Positions 26,230-35,600 of a DNA stretch of 64,000 bases are shown here, piece after piece. A program made the translations under genes and the position numbers. This DNA is from Candidatus Hydrogenedentota bacterium (GTDB lineage Bacteria; Hydrogenedentota; Hydrogenedentia; Hydrogenedentales; JAEUWI01): positions 25,396 to 89,395 of the forward strand of contig JACPGE010000026.1 in assembly GCA_016182605.1 (NCBI GenBank). The letters run 5' to 3'. Each line of letters starts with the position of its first letter. Positions within the stretch are counted from its first letter, which is position 1. The notes beneath the pieces are model-generated. The model searched no databases. It saw nothing but the letters and a program-made list of their open reading frames with translations, and was not told the origin of the DNA.

Positions 26230-28248
26230 TTACTTGAGACGTTCGAGGCGGCGGCCTTCTATGATAAGTTCCGGGCCTTCCATGATGAGATCGACGTCGC
26301 GGAAGTCCGTGTCGAGGTGGACCGTTTTCCCATCGACCCGCCAGGTGCCTTCCATTTCGTTGTTCACGATGAGCTTGCCCTCGGGTTCGAAACGGATCGT
26401 GATGCGCTGCATGATGCGCCATTCCGTTCCGGGAAGTTTCTCTGCGGACATGGGCAAGCCATCGCCGATAACTTCGCGCTTTTGCGGCGTGAAATAGGCG
26501 TCATCGCGATCGACGGCGTAGGCCAGGTAGCCGATGAACATTTCTTCCCAGGACTGTTCGCCGAAGTAGACCCAATCGCTGGGATCGGGATTGCGCGGAT
26601 TGAAGCGCGAATTGTCGAAGCCGCCGTCGCAGTGAATTTCAGTTCCTGCGGGGAGAGTCATGGGTTCTTCGAGGAAATACATCGGCTGCCAGTCGAATTC
26701 GTAGAAGGGAATGTTGAGGATCGGGATTTCCTGGCCCTCGGGGAATTTGGCGGCGAACTTAAAATGGCTGCCGCGGTAGTGCATGTGGGGCGCCATGCCC
26801 ACGAGCGTCACTTCACGCTTGAAACGGTAACCCGCTTCGGCGTCCATCTTGGCCGTATTGGGAGGAATGGCAAACTCGGTCTCGGCCGCGGCGCGAATCA
26901 TGAGGGCGCGCTTGGGCTTCTCGTCGTAGAAGTAAAGCCCCATCTGCGTGCGGTCTGTTTCTGCCTTGCCGGTGGCGTTGTAGTGCATCTGAAAGACGAA
27001 CGAGGAGCCCGCAGGCAGGAACTGGCCGGCCTCGGCGGGATAGGGCACGACGGGAGCGCCGGGGAGGAAGCTCGCAAAGAAACCGTTGAGCCCACTTTTC
27101 GGGTCCGGCTGAATGTGTTCATATTCCGGCGGATACATGACGAAGATGAGGGCGTGGTGCAATACCGCGGTATTCGACGGGGCGACCTGCACCGCCTTGA
27201 CCCACTTGTCTTCCGTGAGGCCGCTGGGAACAAAGAGATAGCGGTAATCCGCCGTGCCCGTGGCTGCGATTTGCTGCTCCTCGGGCAACTCCACCACGAG
27301 ATCCGGTTCGCCAAGATCCCATTTCGCGAGAGGCGCGGCGGCGCGCAGTTCGAGGGGATCATCGCCTTCGCCCCGGGGAGCGCCCTGTGCAACCCAACGA
27401 AGAACCAGGGCTTCCTGCTCGGGCGAGAGCGCGCGATCATGCAGGAATTTACCCACGGTGCGGTCCGGGTGCCAGGGAGGCATACGGCGGGTCTTGATGG
27501 TTTCGCCGATCATGCCGCTCCAGCCCTTGACCTTCTTGTAGCTGGACATGGCGAAGGGCGCAATACCGCCCCCCACGTGGCAGGAAACGCACTTGGCCTC
27601 GAGGATGGGCGCAATGTCCTTGGAATAGCTGACTTCCGCCGGGGCAAGATAGTTGATGAGGCAGCCTTTGGTCTGTCCGCCGGTGTTGGTTACGGGCTGG
27701 CCGGCCAAGTGCGCGGTGAGTGCGTCGCGCAGCCAGGCATGCTCGGCGGTCTCGCGTTGCGCGCCATAGTCGAAACGGTCATCGACCGGCCCCTGATAAA
27801 GCACGCGAAACTTGTCCTTCGGGTCCAACACGAGAACCTCAGCCGTGCGCTCCGTCCCCCAGCTCCGGACAATTTCCTGGCTTTCGTCTACGAGGATCGG
27901 GGCGGTAACACCGAATTCCGCGGCATCCTTGCGAATGTCCTCGCGGGTGTCCTGGGCGTTGGCCGAGATCATGGCGAAGATGACGTTCTTCGGGCCGAAC
28001 TCCTCCTGAATGCGATTCAACTCAGGGATGCTTTGACGCACAATCGGGCATCCCACGCCATAGACGTATAGGACGACTGCGGCGGCATCCCCCTGATGGG
28101 CCAGGGACCACGATTCACCATTTTGAGTGGTGAGGCGAAAGTTCTCGAGGTACTTGGGGTTCTTGGGGTCCAAGCCGGCAGAGACCGCCTGGCTCAGCAG
28201 GAGCCCTCCCGCGAGGAGCAGGGAAGCAACAGTGCGCAACAGGTTCAT
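26230..28248 (-). CDS. Exported redoxin - c-type haem - copper monooxygenase-like fusion
   Basis: A 672-aa exported protein. The signal peptide (MNLLRTVASLLLAGGLLLSQ) is followed by a redoxin domain (about 25-190) with a single Cys in YGVGCPIVRQS. Next comes a haem-type CxxCH (KCVSCHVGGG) around residue 225. The C-terminal half resembles copper type II ascorbate-dependent monooxygenases of the PHM/DBH class, with HHALIFVM and PHMHYRG as likely copper ligands. The ATG at 28248 has AAAGGA upstream; upstream codons are not signal-like. Similar multidomain proteins are common in planctomycete-type genomes. The substrate is unknown; periplasmic redox chemistry is inferred. Confidence 0.82.
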   Translation of the reverse strand: MNLLRTVASLLLAGGLLLSQAVSAGLDPKNPKYLENFRLTTQNGESWSLAHQGDAAAVVLYVYGVGCPIVRQSIPELNRIQEEFGPKNVIFAMISANAQDTREDIRKDAAEFGVTAPILVDESQEIVRSWGTERTAEVLVLDPKDKFRVLYQGPVDDRFDYGAQRETAEHAWLRDALTAHLAGQPVTNTGGQTKGCLINYLAPAEVSYSKDIAPILEAKCVSCHVGGGIAPFAMSSYKKVKGWSGMIGETIKTRRMPPWHPDRTVGKFLHDRALSPEQEALVLRWVAQGAPRGEGDDPLELRAAAPLAKWDLGEPDLVVELPEEQQIAATGTADYRYLFVPSGLTEDKWVKAVQVAPSNTAVLHHALIFVMYPPEYEHIQPDPKSGLNGFFASFLPGAPVVPYPAEAGQFLPAGSSFVFQMHYNATGKAETDRTQMGLYFYDEKPKRALMIRAAAETEFAIPPNTAKMDAEAGYRFKREVTLVGMAPHMHYRGSHFKFAAKFPEGQEIPILNIPFYEFDWQPMYFLEEPMTLPAGTEIHCDGGFDNSRFNPRNPDPSDWVYFGEQSWEEMFIGYLAYAVDRDDAYFTPQKREVIGDGLPMSAEKLPGTEWRIMQRITIRFEPEGKLIVNNEMEGTWRVDGKTVHLDTDFRDVDLIMEGPELIIEGRRLERLK

Positions 28249-28441
28249 ATCCAATCCTTTGTGGGCTTGCACGGTAAGACAGGGAATACTGCGCAATTGG
28301 ACTGGTCCGGGGGGTGCGAGGTTTTGGGGTAGCGGTGGAAGGCAACGGATCGAAACCGCCGATTTTCGGCAAAAACAGTCATCGTAGCGTCTGATAACTT
28401 GGGTCCGGCTGAGGATTCAGTCTCATCAGAAGTGTAATCGC

Positions 28442-28779
28442 TCAGATTTCAGTCAAGATAGTTTCGATTTCAGCGATTAGGATGGGGATACGAAGGGTGA
28501 CCACCCGCCATATAAGGTCAACTCGAATTTCGCCGTATTCGTGAGCCAGCACGTTTCTCAATCCGATCATTCCGGCCCATGGTATATGGCTATGGCGGGA
28601 CCGGCAGTCTTCACTCACTCTGCGACTTGCCTCTCCAATGATTTCGAGCAGCTTTTCGACCGCAAGTTGAAGCTTCTCGTCATTCTCGTAATCGGCCAAC
28701 GATTGGCTCGCGGCGAATGCCTTTATCGCCGGGCGGCATCAAGAATGTCCCAGAGTGAAGCCGCATCCTTATGCTGCAT
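28442..28779 (-). pseudogene. hepT: HepT-family RNase toxin, frameshifted
   Basis: From the ATG at 28779 the frame reads MQHKDAASLWDILDAARR and stops at 28723-28725. Restoring one base near 28725-28732 joins it to a frame giving IKAFAASQSLADYE and the HepT core, including the RX4HXY active-site motif in RNVLAHEYGEI. The reconstructed toxin is 112 aa, normal for the family. The ATG overlaps the end of the mntA gene by 11 bp, as in intact MntA/HepT operons. So this is a toxin gene broken by a single-base loss, or a sequencing error. A TTG at 28699 could still give an 85-aa fragment containing the motif. Confidence 0.8.
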
Positions 28780-29071
28780 AGATTGTTTCGCAGTGGGCAA
28801 GTATTCCTTCGCGGCGATAGGGGTTTCGAATGGAAGACTTCTCTACCAGATCGATTTGCCTCCCCAAAAGGGTTTCCAACTGGGAACGCATTTCAATCCA
28901 ATCGAAGAGGTCCCACTGCGCAAGCGGGGACAAAGTAACCAGTACGTCAATATCGCTATCGGGTCCAAAATCAGATCGGAGTATGGAGCCAAAGAGGGCA
29001 AATTCTGTTATGTCCCAGCGAGAGCAGAAATCCTTTATGGCTATCCGATCTAACGCGATATCTTTTAACAT
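28769..29071 (-). CDS. mntA: MntA-family antitoxin, minimal nucleotidyltransferase
   Basis: A 100-aa minimal nucleotidyltransferase. The GSX10DXD motif is present (FALFGSILRSDFGPDSDIDVLV split over residues about 27-48; core GSILRSDFGPDSDID). MntA neutralises HepT by AMPylating a tyrosine near the RX4HXY motif, and the HepT target Tyr is present downstream. The ATG at 29071 is chosen because a GGGAG lies 9 nt upstream; a TTG 15 nt earlier is possible. It looks intact although its partner is frameshifted. The 220 bp upstream, to the GspF gene, holds no gene I can support. Confidence 0.85.
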   Translation of the reverse strand: MLKDIALDRIAIKDFCSRWDITEFALFGSILRSDFGPDSDIDVLVTLSPLAQWDLFDWIEMRSQLETLLGRQIDLVEKSSIRNPYRREGILAHCETIYAA

Positions 29072-29291
29072 ACTCTTGACTCCCAATCCACAGACTTGGA
29101 TTGAAACTGATTATAGCCTGAATTCCATGGTGGCGGAAAGTATCCCCGGCCGCTGGAGGAGCCCGCACCTTGGCAGTCCGGCTTCGGGTGGCTGGTTCGA
29201 TCCGGATCCGCAGAGTGCGCTTTGTCCAAATGCGACGCGACCGGTAGCTCCAAGTGGAACCACCGGCCGCGGAAAAGTCTGGATAACGCGA

Positions 29292-30509
29292 TTATGAAAC
29301 GATGCTGGAAAGCTGCAGGATGGGCATGAATAGGGCGATAACGATCCCCCCCACCACGAGGCCCATGAGGCCGATAAGAATCGGCTCGATCAGGCTGGTG
29401 AGTCCATCCACGAGGGCGCGCACTTCGGAGTCGTAGAAGTCGGAGATTTTCATGAGCATGATTTCGAGGGCGCCGGTTTTTTCGCCGACGCCGATCATGC
29501 GGGTCACCATGGCGGGGAAAACTTCGGCACGGGCCAGAGGATCGGCGAGCGTCTCGCCGTTGCGGACGCTGTCTGCGGCTTCACGGATGGCCTTGGCGAA
29601 GACTTCGTTGCCGGCGGTGCGCTCGACGATTTCCAGGGCCTGGAGAATGGCAACACCGCTGCGGGTGAGGGTGCTCAGGGTGCGGGTAAAGCGGCTGATG
29701 GCCACCTTGCGCAGGAGATTCCCAAACACGGGAAGCCGCAACTTGAGGGCGTCGATGTTGTACTTGCCACTCTCCGTCCGGCCATAGAGGCGGACGAGGA
29801 AGATGATCCCAAAGATGCTGGGCAGCAGCGAGATCCAGAATATCCAGGTGCGGAAGATATTACTGAGGAAGATCAGGAAGCGCGTGGGCGCCGGGAGGGT
29901 CTTGCCAAACTGGCCGAAGATCTCGGCGAACTGGGGCACCACAAAGATAATCAACCCGGAAGCGATCAGGAGGATCATGCTGAAGGCCACGATGGGATAG
30001 GTCATGGCGGACTTGATACGCCGCTTAAGGTCTTCGGTCGCTTCGAGATAATCGGCCAATTGAAGCAGAACGCCGTCGAGGTCGCTGCTGGCTTCGCCGG
30101 AGCGGACCATGCTGACATAGAGATCGGGGAAGGCGCGCGGGTACTTGCGCAGGGCGTCGGAGAAGGTTTCGCCCGATTCGACGTCCTGGGCGACGGCATC
30201 GACCACAGCACCAAAATTGGGATCTTCGGTCTGGTCCGCGAGGATGTCCAAGCCCTGCAAGAGGGGGAGACCCGCGCTGACGATGGTGGAGAGCTGCCGG
30301 GTGAAAATGAGCAGCTCGTTGGTTTTGACGCGTTTATTGAGACTGACACCGCTGCCGAAAGACATGCCTTTGGCTTTTTCGGTCAACTTATCGGGCTGTA
30401 AGCCCTTTTGTAGAAGCATTTGCGTCGCCGCCTGGCGATCGGCAGCTTTCAGGGTACCTTTTTCCTTGCTCCCACTGCGGGAGCGCGCGGTATAGGTATA
30501 GGTCGGCAT
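29292..30509 (-). CDS. Type II secretion / type IV pilus inner-membrane platform protein
   Basis: A 405-aa GspF/PilC protein. Two T2SSF domains (about 70-195 and 275-400) each carry the family pattern, such as FTRQLSTIVSAGLPLLQGL and FTRTLSTLTRSGVAILQAL. Three membrane helices are present (about 170-195, 220-240, 375-400). It forms the inner-membrane platform that couples the assembly ATPase to pseudopilin addition. No ATPase, prepilin or secretin gene is adjacent, so it is an orphan in this window. Expression is well supported: a sigma-70 promoter and GGAGGAGG 8 nt before the ATG. Confidence 0.92.
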   Translation of the reverse strand: MPTYTYTARSRSGSKEKGTLKAADRQAATQMLLQKGLQPDKLTEKAKGMSFGSGVSLNKRVKTNELLIFTRQLSTIVSAGLPLLQGLDILADQTEDPNFGAVVDAVAQDVESGETFSDALRKYPRAFPDLYVSMVRSGEASSDLDGVLLQLADYLEATEDLKRRIKSAMTYPIVAFSMILLIASGLIIFVVPQFAEIFGQFGKTLPAPTRFLIFLSNIFRTWIFWISLLPSIFGIIFLVRLYGRTESGKYNIDALKLRLPVFGNLLRKVAISRFTRTLSTLTRSGVAILQALEIVERTAGNEVFAKAIREAADSVRNGETLADPLARAEVFPAMVTRMIGVGEKTGALEIMLMKISDFYDSEVRALVDGLTSLIEPILIGLMGLVVGGIVIALFMPILQLSSIVS

Positions 30510-30544
30510 AAGAGAGGCCTCCTCCGTTCAAATTGAGCTACGCC

Positions 30545-30573
30545 AGTATATGCAGAATTTTCGCTCAAGACAA
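30545..30573 (-). promoter_or_regulatory. Sigma-70-type promoter of the GspF/PilC gene
   Basis: On the minus strand TTGTCT (30568-30573) is followed by a 17-bp spacer and TATACT (30545-30550). It lies 35 bp upstream of the start, and a GGAGGAGG site (30518-30525) is in between. Confidence 0.65.
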
Positions 30574-30733
30574 GTGTTTTCTATTGACAGCGCCCAAGCC
30601 CGGAAAAACGGGGCTTTTCTGGTAGCTTTTGCTTCCAACAGCTTGGGAGGGATGGGTATCTTGGGGAGTGTCCCCTGAAAGAAATCCACGTAGACCGCGA
30701 TGCAGTATTCACAGTTCTGCGCGTGAACGGGAC

Positions 30734-31630
30734 TCAGGGCCGGAGGTGGCGGCGCAGACTGTCTTCGAGGTTGGGGTACTGAAAGGCAAAGCCGCGCTCC
30801 AGGAGCTGTCCGGGGACCGCGCGCGTGCTGGTGAGGAACATTTCGCGGGCCATGTCTCGCAGAAGCGTGCGAAGGACGAGCGCGGGCACGGCACATACGG
30901 TGGGGCGGCGCAGGACGCTACCGAGGGTCTTGGTAAATTCGCGGTTGGTGACAGGATTGGGGCTGACGAGATTGACCGGACCGTGAAGCGACTGGGTGAG
31001 GGCGAAGGCGAAGGCCCGAACGGCGTCATCGATATCGATCCAGCTCATGTACTGCCGCCCGTCTCCAAGCACGCCGCCCAGGCCGAGCTGGAAGGGCAGG
31101 CGCATTTGGGCAAGCATGCCACCTTGCCTGGCGAGCACGATGCCGATCCGCATGTTGACCACGCGCATCCCATGATCGCGGAGTACGGCGCTCTCCCTCT
31201 CCCACTGCCGGCACACGTCCGCCAGGAAGCCGGTACCCATAGGGGCATCCTCCGCAAGCAGTGTGGCGCCCTGGTTGCCGTAATAGCCGATGGCGCTTGC
31301 GGAAACGAAAGCGCGGGGAGGACGCTTGAGGTGGAGCAGGGTCTTGCAGAGCAATCGAGTGCTTTCGACCCGGCTGGAGAGGATGGCCCGCTTGCGCGAG
31401 GCCGTCCAATAGCCGCCGGCGACATTCTCGCCGCTTAGGTGGATCACGGCGTCAATGCCCTCCAACTTCTCCTGTTCAATTTCCTGGCTGGCGATATTCC
31501 AACAAATCTCGCCATGCGCGTTGGAGGCTTGGCGCCGCACCAGCCGGTAAACCTGGTGCTGCTCCGCTGTGAGCTGGGCCGTGAGCAGGGCGCCCACCAA
31601 ACCGGACGCGCCCGAAACGAGGACTTTCAT
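30734..31630 (-). CDS. TIGR01777-family epimerase-like protein (SDR, DUF1731)
   Basis: A 298-aa atypical short-chain dehydrogenase. The N-terminal nucleotide-binding motif is GASGLVGALL, and SASAIGYYGNQG carries the YxxxK-region equivalent of this family. The C-terminal DUF1731 segment ends around RDMAREMFLTSTRAVPGQLL. Homologues include E. coli YfcH and plant SulA-like proteins; the reaction is not established. The ATG at 31630 begins MKVLVSGASG. It stands alone, with a 224-bp gap to gspF. Confidence 0.9.
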   Translation of the reverse strand: MKVLVSGASGLVGALLTAQLTAEQHQVYRLVRRQASNAHGEICWNIASQEIEQEKLEGIDAVIHLSGENVAGGYWTASRKRAILSSRVESTRLLCKTLLHLKRPPRAFVSASAIGYYGNQGATLLAEDAPMGTGFLADVCRQWERESAVLRDHGMRVVNMRIGIVLARQGGMLAQMRLPFQLGLGGVLGDGRQYMSWIDIDDAVRAFAFALTQSLHGPVNLVSPNPVTNREFTKTLGSVLRRPTVCAVPALVLRTLLRDMAREMFLTSTRAVPGQLLERGFAFQYPNLEDSLRRHLRP

Positions 31631-31765
31631 GGGGGTGCTCCATGGAGTTGCCGCAATGCACTTGGACTGGAGTGTAGTTTAGCCCGGATGAATCACGGAC
31701 TCCACGTATTTGTGTCATACCCCCTTTTCTCGTCTGTCATTGCCACAACATGCCCGGTGGAATTG

Positions 31766-31840
31766 CCGGACAGCCCGTGATTTGGCCTGCCCAGTGAACG
31801 CCAGCATCGACGTTACGCCGGGCAGAGTTCACCACGTTGC
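31766..31840 (+). repeat. ~75-bp dispersed repeat, copy 1
   Basis: The core AGCCCGTGATTTGGCCTGCC, then GTGAACGCCAGCA, ATCG/ACGTTACGC and AGTTCACC, recurs in inverted orientation at 63401-63475. The 365-bp gap 31631-31995 contains this repeat and no gene. Confidence 0.65.
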
Positions 31841-31995
31841 CCATCCGAATGCGATCCGGAGGTCGCAAAGTGGTGAAATAGGCGGGTTAGCACCTGGAAC
31901 GGGCAAGTTCGCAGCCGGTGCTTTGTTCGGGTCGGGTGAGATTCCATAACCCATTTTTGGAGAAGCACTTATCCAATTAGGGGAGATCAAAACGA

Positions 31996-32025
31996 TTGAC
32001 TTCTAACAATCACCGGGTTTACAAT
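31996..32025 (+). promoter_or_regulatory. Sigma-70 promoter of the marR-like gene
   Basis: TTGACT (31996-32001), an 18-bp spacer and TACAAT (32020-32025) lie 33 bp before the ATG. A MarR-type regulator often autoregulates here, but I see no clear operator palindrome. Confidence 0.65.
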
Positions 32026-32058
32026 CATCACAGGGCTGCTACCCTGTGCGGAGGTTTT

Positions 32059-32529
32059 ATGTCGCTTACTACCGAGTTGGAATTGGATCGCCCTCTACAA
32101 GACGTGCGTCATGAGGCCGTGCTCAACATAGTGCGTACCGCGACGATGCTGTCCCAGCGGGGTTCCACGCTGTTCCGCAAGTACGGACTGACTGAGGCGC
32201 AGTTCAATGTGCTGTTCTCGCTGAAGTACAAGGAACGTCCCTGGACCCAGTCGGATTTGGGGAAACGGCTGGTGGTGACCCGTGCGAGCGTGACGTCGGT
32301 GCTGGACAAGCTGGAAGAGAAGGGTCTGGTGGAGCGGATCGCGGTTTCGGGCAACCGCCGGATCTATCATGTGGAGCTGACGGAGAAGGGGCACACGCTG
32401 ATTGCGAAAGTGGAGCCTGTGTACCGTAGTATAGTTCACCGGGTGCTGGACGGGCTGAGTGAAGGTGACCTGCGGGGCATGATCATGCAAATGGAGACGA
32501 TTCGCACGGCGCTGCACGACGAAGACTGA
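32059..32529 (+). CDS. MarR-family transcriptional regulator
   Basis: A 156-aa winged-helix regulator, normal length. It has the recognition region (TQSDLGKRLVVTRASVTSVL) followed by the wing (EKKGLVERIAVSGNRRIYHV-like, here starting DKLEEKGLVERI) and the two-helix dimer ends. The start at ATG 32059 has CGGAGG just upstream; in-frame codons before it overlap the promoter. It lies 87 bp before the acyltransferase fusion and may regulate it, perhaps in response to a lipid or small aromatic ligand. This is inference from position. Confidence 0.9.
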   Translation: MSLTTELELDRPLQDVRHEAVLNIVRTATMLSQRGSTLFRKYGLTEAQFNVLFSLKYKERPWTQSDLGKRLVVTRASVTSVLDKLEEKGLVERIAVSGNRRIYHVELTEKGHTLIAKVEPVYRSIVHRVLDGLSEGDLRGMIMQMETIRTALHDED

Positions 32530-32616
32530 TCCGCGTGCTACGGTACCGTCTCCCGGTGCGGGTGGACGGCGAGCGACAACGATTTGCCCAGAGTGGCTGT
32601 ATGAAAGAGAGGCAGA

Positions 32617-35600
32617 ATGCAGCAGGCGCGCAAAGCGGTGACCGAGGCGAATTTCAGCCGCCGTGGATTCTGGTCACTGATGGCGACTCAAGGGCAGGGC
32701 GCGTTCAACGACAATGTGTATCAGTATTTTGTCGTGTTCTTTTTGACGGCGGCGCTGGTGGCGGTACCGGAGGAGGGCGGGTGGTGGCACATTACCTGGT
32801 TTGGGCTGGACAAGCGGATAGCGCCGATTGACTATATCCCCGGGCTCTCCACTTTTTTGTTCGCGGTTCCGTTCGTGGTGTTTCCCAGCCTTTTTGGTTC
32901 GCTGGCCGACCGCTTCAGCAAGGGCCGGATCATCATCGCGACGAAGTATTTGGAAGTGGTGGTGATGGCGTTCGGGGGACTGGCGCTGTATACCGGGAAC
33001 CTGCTCTTCATTTTCGCCATCCTGTTTTTCATGGCGACACAGAGCGCGATGTTCGGACCGGCGAAGTATGGGATTCTTCCGGAGATGCTCCCGGAAGAGC
33101 GGCTTTCCTGGGGGAACGGGCTGCTTCAGATGGGCACCATTGTGGCCATCATTCTGGGCACGGTTACGGCGGGACAGCTCTACAACGTTCTTGCTCCCTC
33201 CCAGAGCTTTTATCTGGCATCGGTGTTCATGGTCTCCCTGTCGGTGTTGGGCGTCCTCACGTCGCACTTTGTGACGCGCCCCGAGGCGGCGAATCCGAAT
33301 CAGCCGATCCCGATGAATCCCCTGATGCCGTGGTCCGGAATGGGGCGCTACTTCAAGTTTATCTGGCAGGACCGGGTGATGCTGAATGTGGTGATCGGGT
33401 ATGTTTACTTCTGGACCATTGGCGCGCTGGTCCGGAACAACGTGTTGAAGCTGACCAAATCGGACCTGGGATTTGCGGAGGGCACGACGAGCGCCTACCT
33501 CGGCATTGTGGCGCTGGGCATCGGGATTGGCGCGGTGGCAGCGGGATACATGAGCCGGAAGAAGATCGAGCTGGGACTGATACCGATCTGCGCCTTGGGC
33601 ATGGCCTTCTTCGCGCTGTTGCTGTCCATACCGCCCCTGGTTTACGCCCCGTTGCTGACGCCGCTTGCCCTGCTCTTCGGCGAAGGCGCGGGCGCACTGG
33701 GCTTCAAGATCCTGTTGGGGATCAACGTGTTTGGCTTGGGTTTTTTTGCGGGGGGCTTCGACGTGCCGCTGGCGGCGTCGATACAGCAGCGCGCGCCGCA
33801 GGGCATGAAGGGCGGCATCATCGCGACAACGAATCTACTGACGTGGTTTGGCATGGGCCTGTCGGGGCTGTTGTTCACCGCGTTTGGGGCGGTTGGATTT
33901 CTGACGACCTACCATGTGTTTCTTATCACGGCGTTGTCGGCGCTGGCCATGGGGATTTATATCAGTTGGCGTTTGCCGCACCTGTACCTGCGATCCCTGA
34001 TCTGGTGCCTGGAGACCCTCTTCTACCGGGTGCACACGAAGGGGCGCGAGCATATACCGGACACCGGCGGCGCGCTGCTGGTGGCGAACCACATGTCGCT
34101 CATTGACACGCTGGCGATCATGGCGTCGACCGATCGGGTGATACACTTCGTGGCCTGCGAGAGTGTGTTTCAGAAAGGCATCACCGGGCGTTTGGCGCGC
34201 TTCATGCGCATCATCGCAGTGAAGAGTACCGCTGGACCGGGCGACCTGGAGGCGGTGGAGCGCGAGATCCGGCAGCGCATAGCGACCGGAGATGTGGTCT
34301 GTATAAACTGCGAGCCGCGCTATTCCGCAAACAGCGCGGTGGCGCCCTGGCACAAGAGTTTTGAGCGGATCATGCACGATCTGGACGCACCGATCATTCC
34401 CTTGCACCATTCGCGGCTCTGGGAACATGTGTATGTGTTCAAGAATAACCGCTTCCACTGGCGGCGCCGCTGCCTGCAACGCCTGCCGCTGAAGCGCTAC
34501 CCCATTCACGTGCACATTGGTCCGCCCGCGGCCGAAGGGGCCACGGCAGAGTTGGTGCGCGCTCAGGTGACGGCGCTGGGCCTGGAGCAGTATACGGAGC
34601 GGCGCAACCACGTGCAGCAGTTGCACCATGGGTTTATTCGAATGGCGCGGCGCAATCTGCGCAAGCGCGCGATCGCCGATGCGGTCTCGGGCGAGTTGAG
34701 TTATTTCAAGACGCTGGTGGGGAGCCTGGTCTTTGCGCGCACGTTGAAGCAGGTGCTGGATCAGCGCGAGAAGGTGGGCGTGTTGCTTCCGCCTTCGGTG
34801 GGCGGGGTCTTGACGAACGCAGCGCTGCAGATCATGGGCCGGGTGCCGGTGAACCTGAATTATACGGCTACGGCGGCGACCATGGCTTCGTGCGCGAAGC
34901 AGTGCGACATAACGCAGGTCATCACCTCGAAAAAATTCCTGGAGCGGCTCCCACTGGACGTGCCCGGGCAGGCGATCTACCTGGAGGACGTGCGGGAGAT
35001 GGTGAAGGGCAGCGACCGGATCTGGGGGATGTTGATGGCCTTGTTCGCGCCGGTGCGCGTGATTGAGCGCGCGCTGGGACGCACCCGCCGCTCCCCGGAC
35101 GATCTCGCGACGATCATATTCTCGAGCGGGTCCGAGGGCGAGCCCAAGGGCGTGATGCTGACGCAGCGCAATGTGATGTGCAACATCGAGCAGACCCTGG
35201 AGTTTTTCCCGCACGACGGCAAGACCTGCCTGGTGGGCTTCCTCCCCTTCTTTCACAGTTTTGGATACACGGTGACGCTGTGGATGACCCTGATGGGCGG
35301 ACTGAGCGCGGTCTACCATGCGAACCCGCTGGAACCGAAGATCATCGGCCGCCTGATCGAACAGTATCGCGGCACCATCATGATCGGCACATCGACCTTC
35401 CTGCAGGGCTTCATCCGGCGCTGTATGCCGGAGCAGTTGTCGAGTCTGGTCTTTGTAGTGTGTGGCGCGGAGAAGCTGGCGCCGCGGGTGCGTACGGCGT
35501 TCAAGGAGAAGTTTGGCCTGGAGCCGCTAGAAGGTTATGGCACGACAGAATGTGCGCCGGTCGTTTCCGCGAATATTCCCGACTGCATTTCACCAGGCTT

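Noticed and set aside
26218..28071. 617-codon open frame on the plus strand
   Set aside because: Antisense of the redoxin fusion, which has clear motifs and a signal peptide.
33835..35319. 494-codon open frame on the minus strand
   Set aside because: Antisense of the acyltransferase/acyl-ACP synthetase part of the fusion protein.
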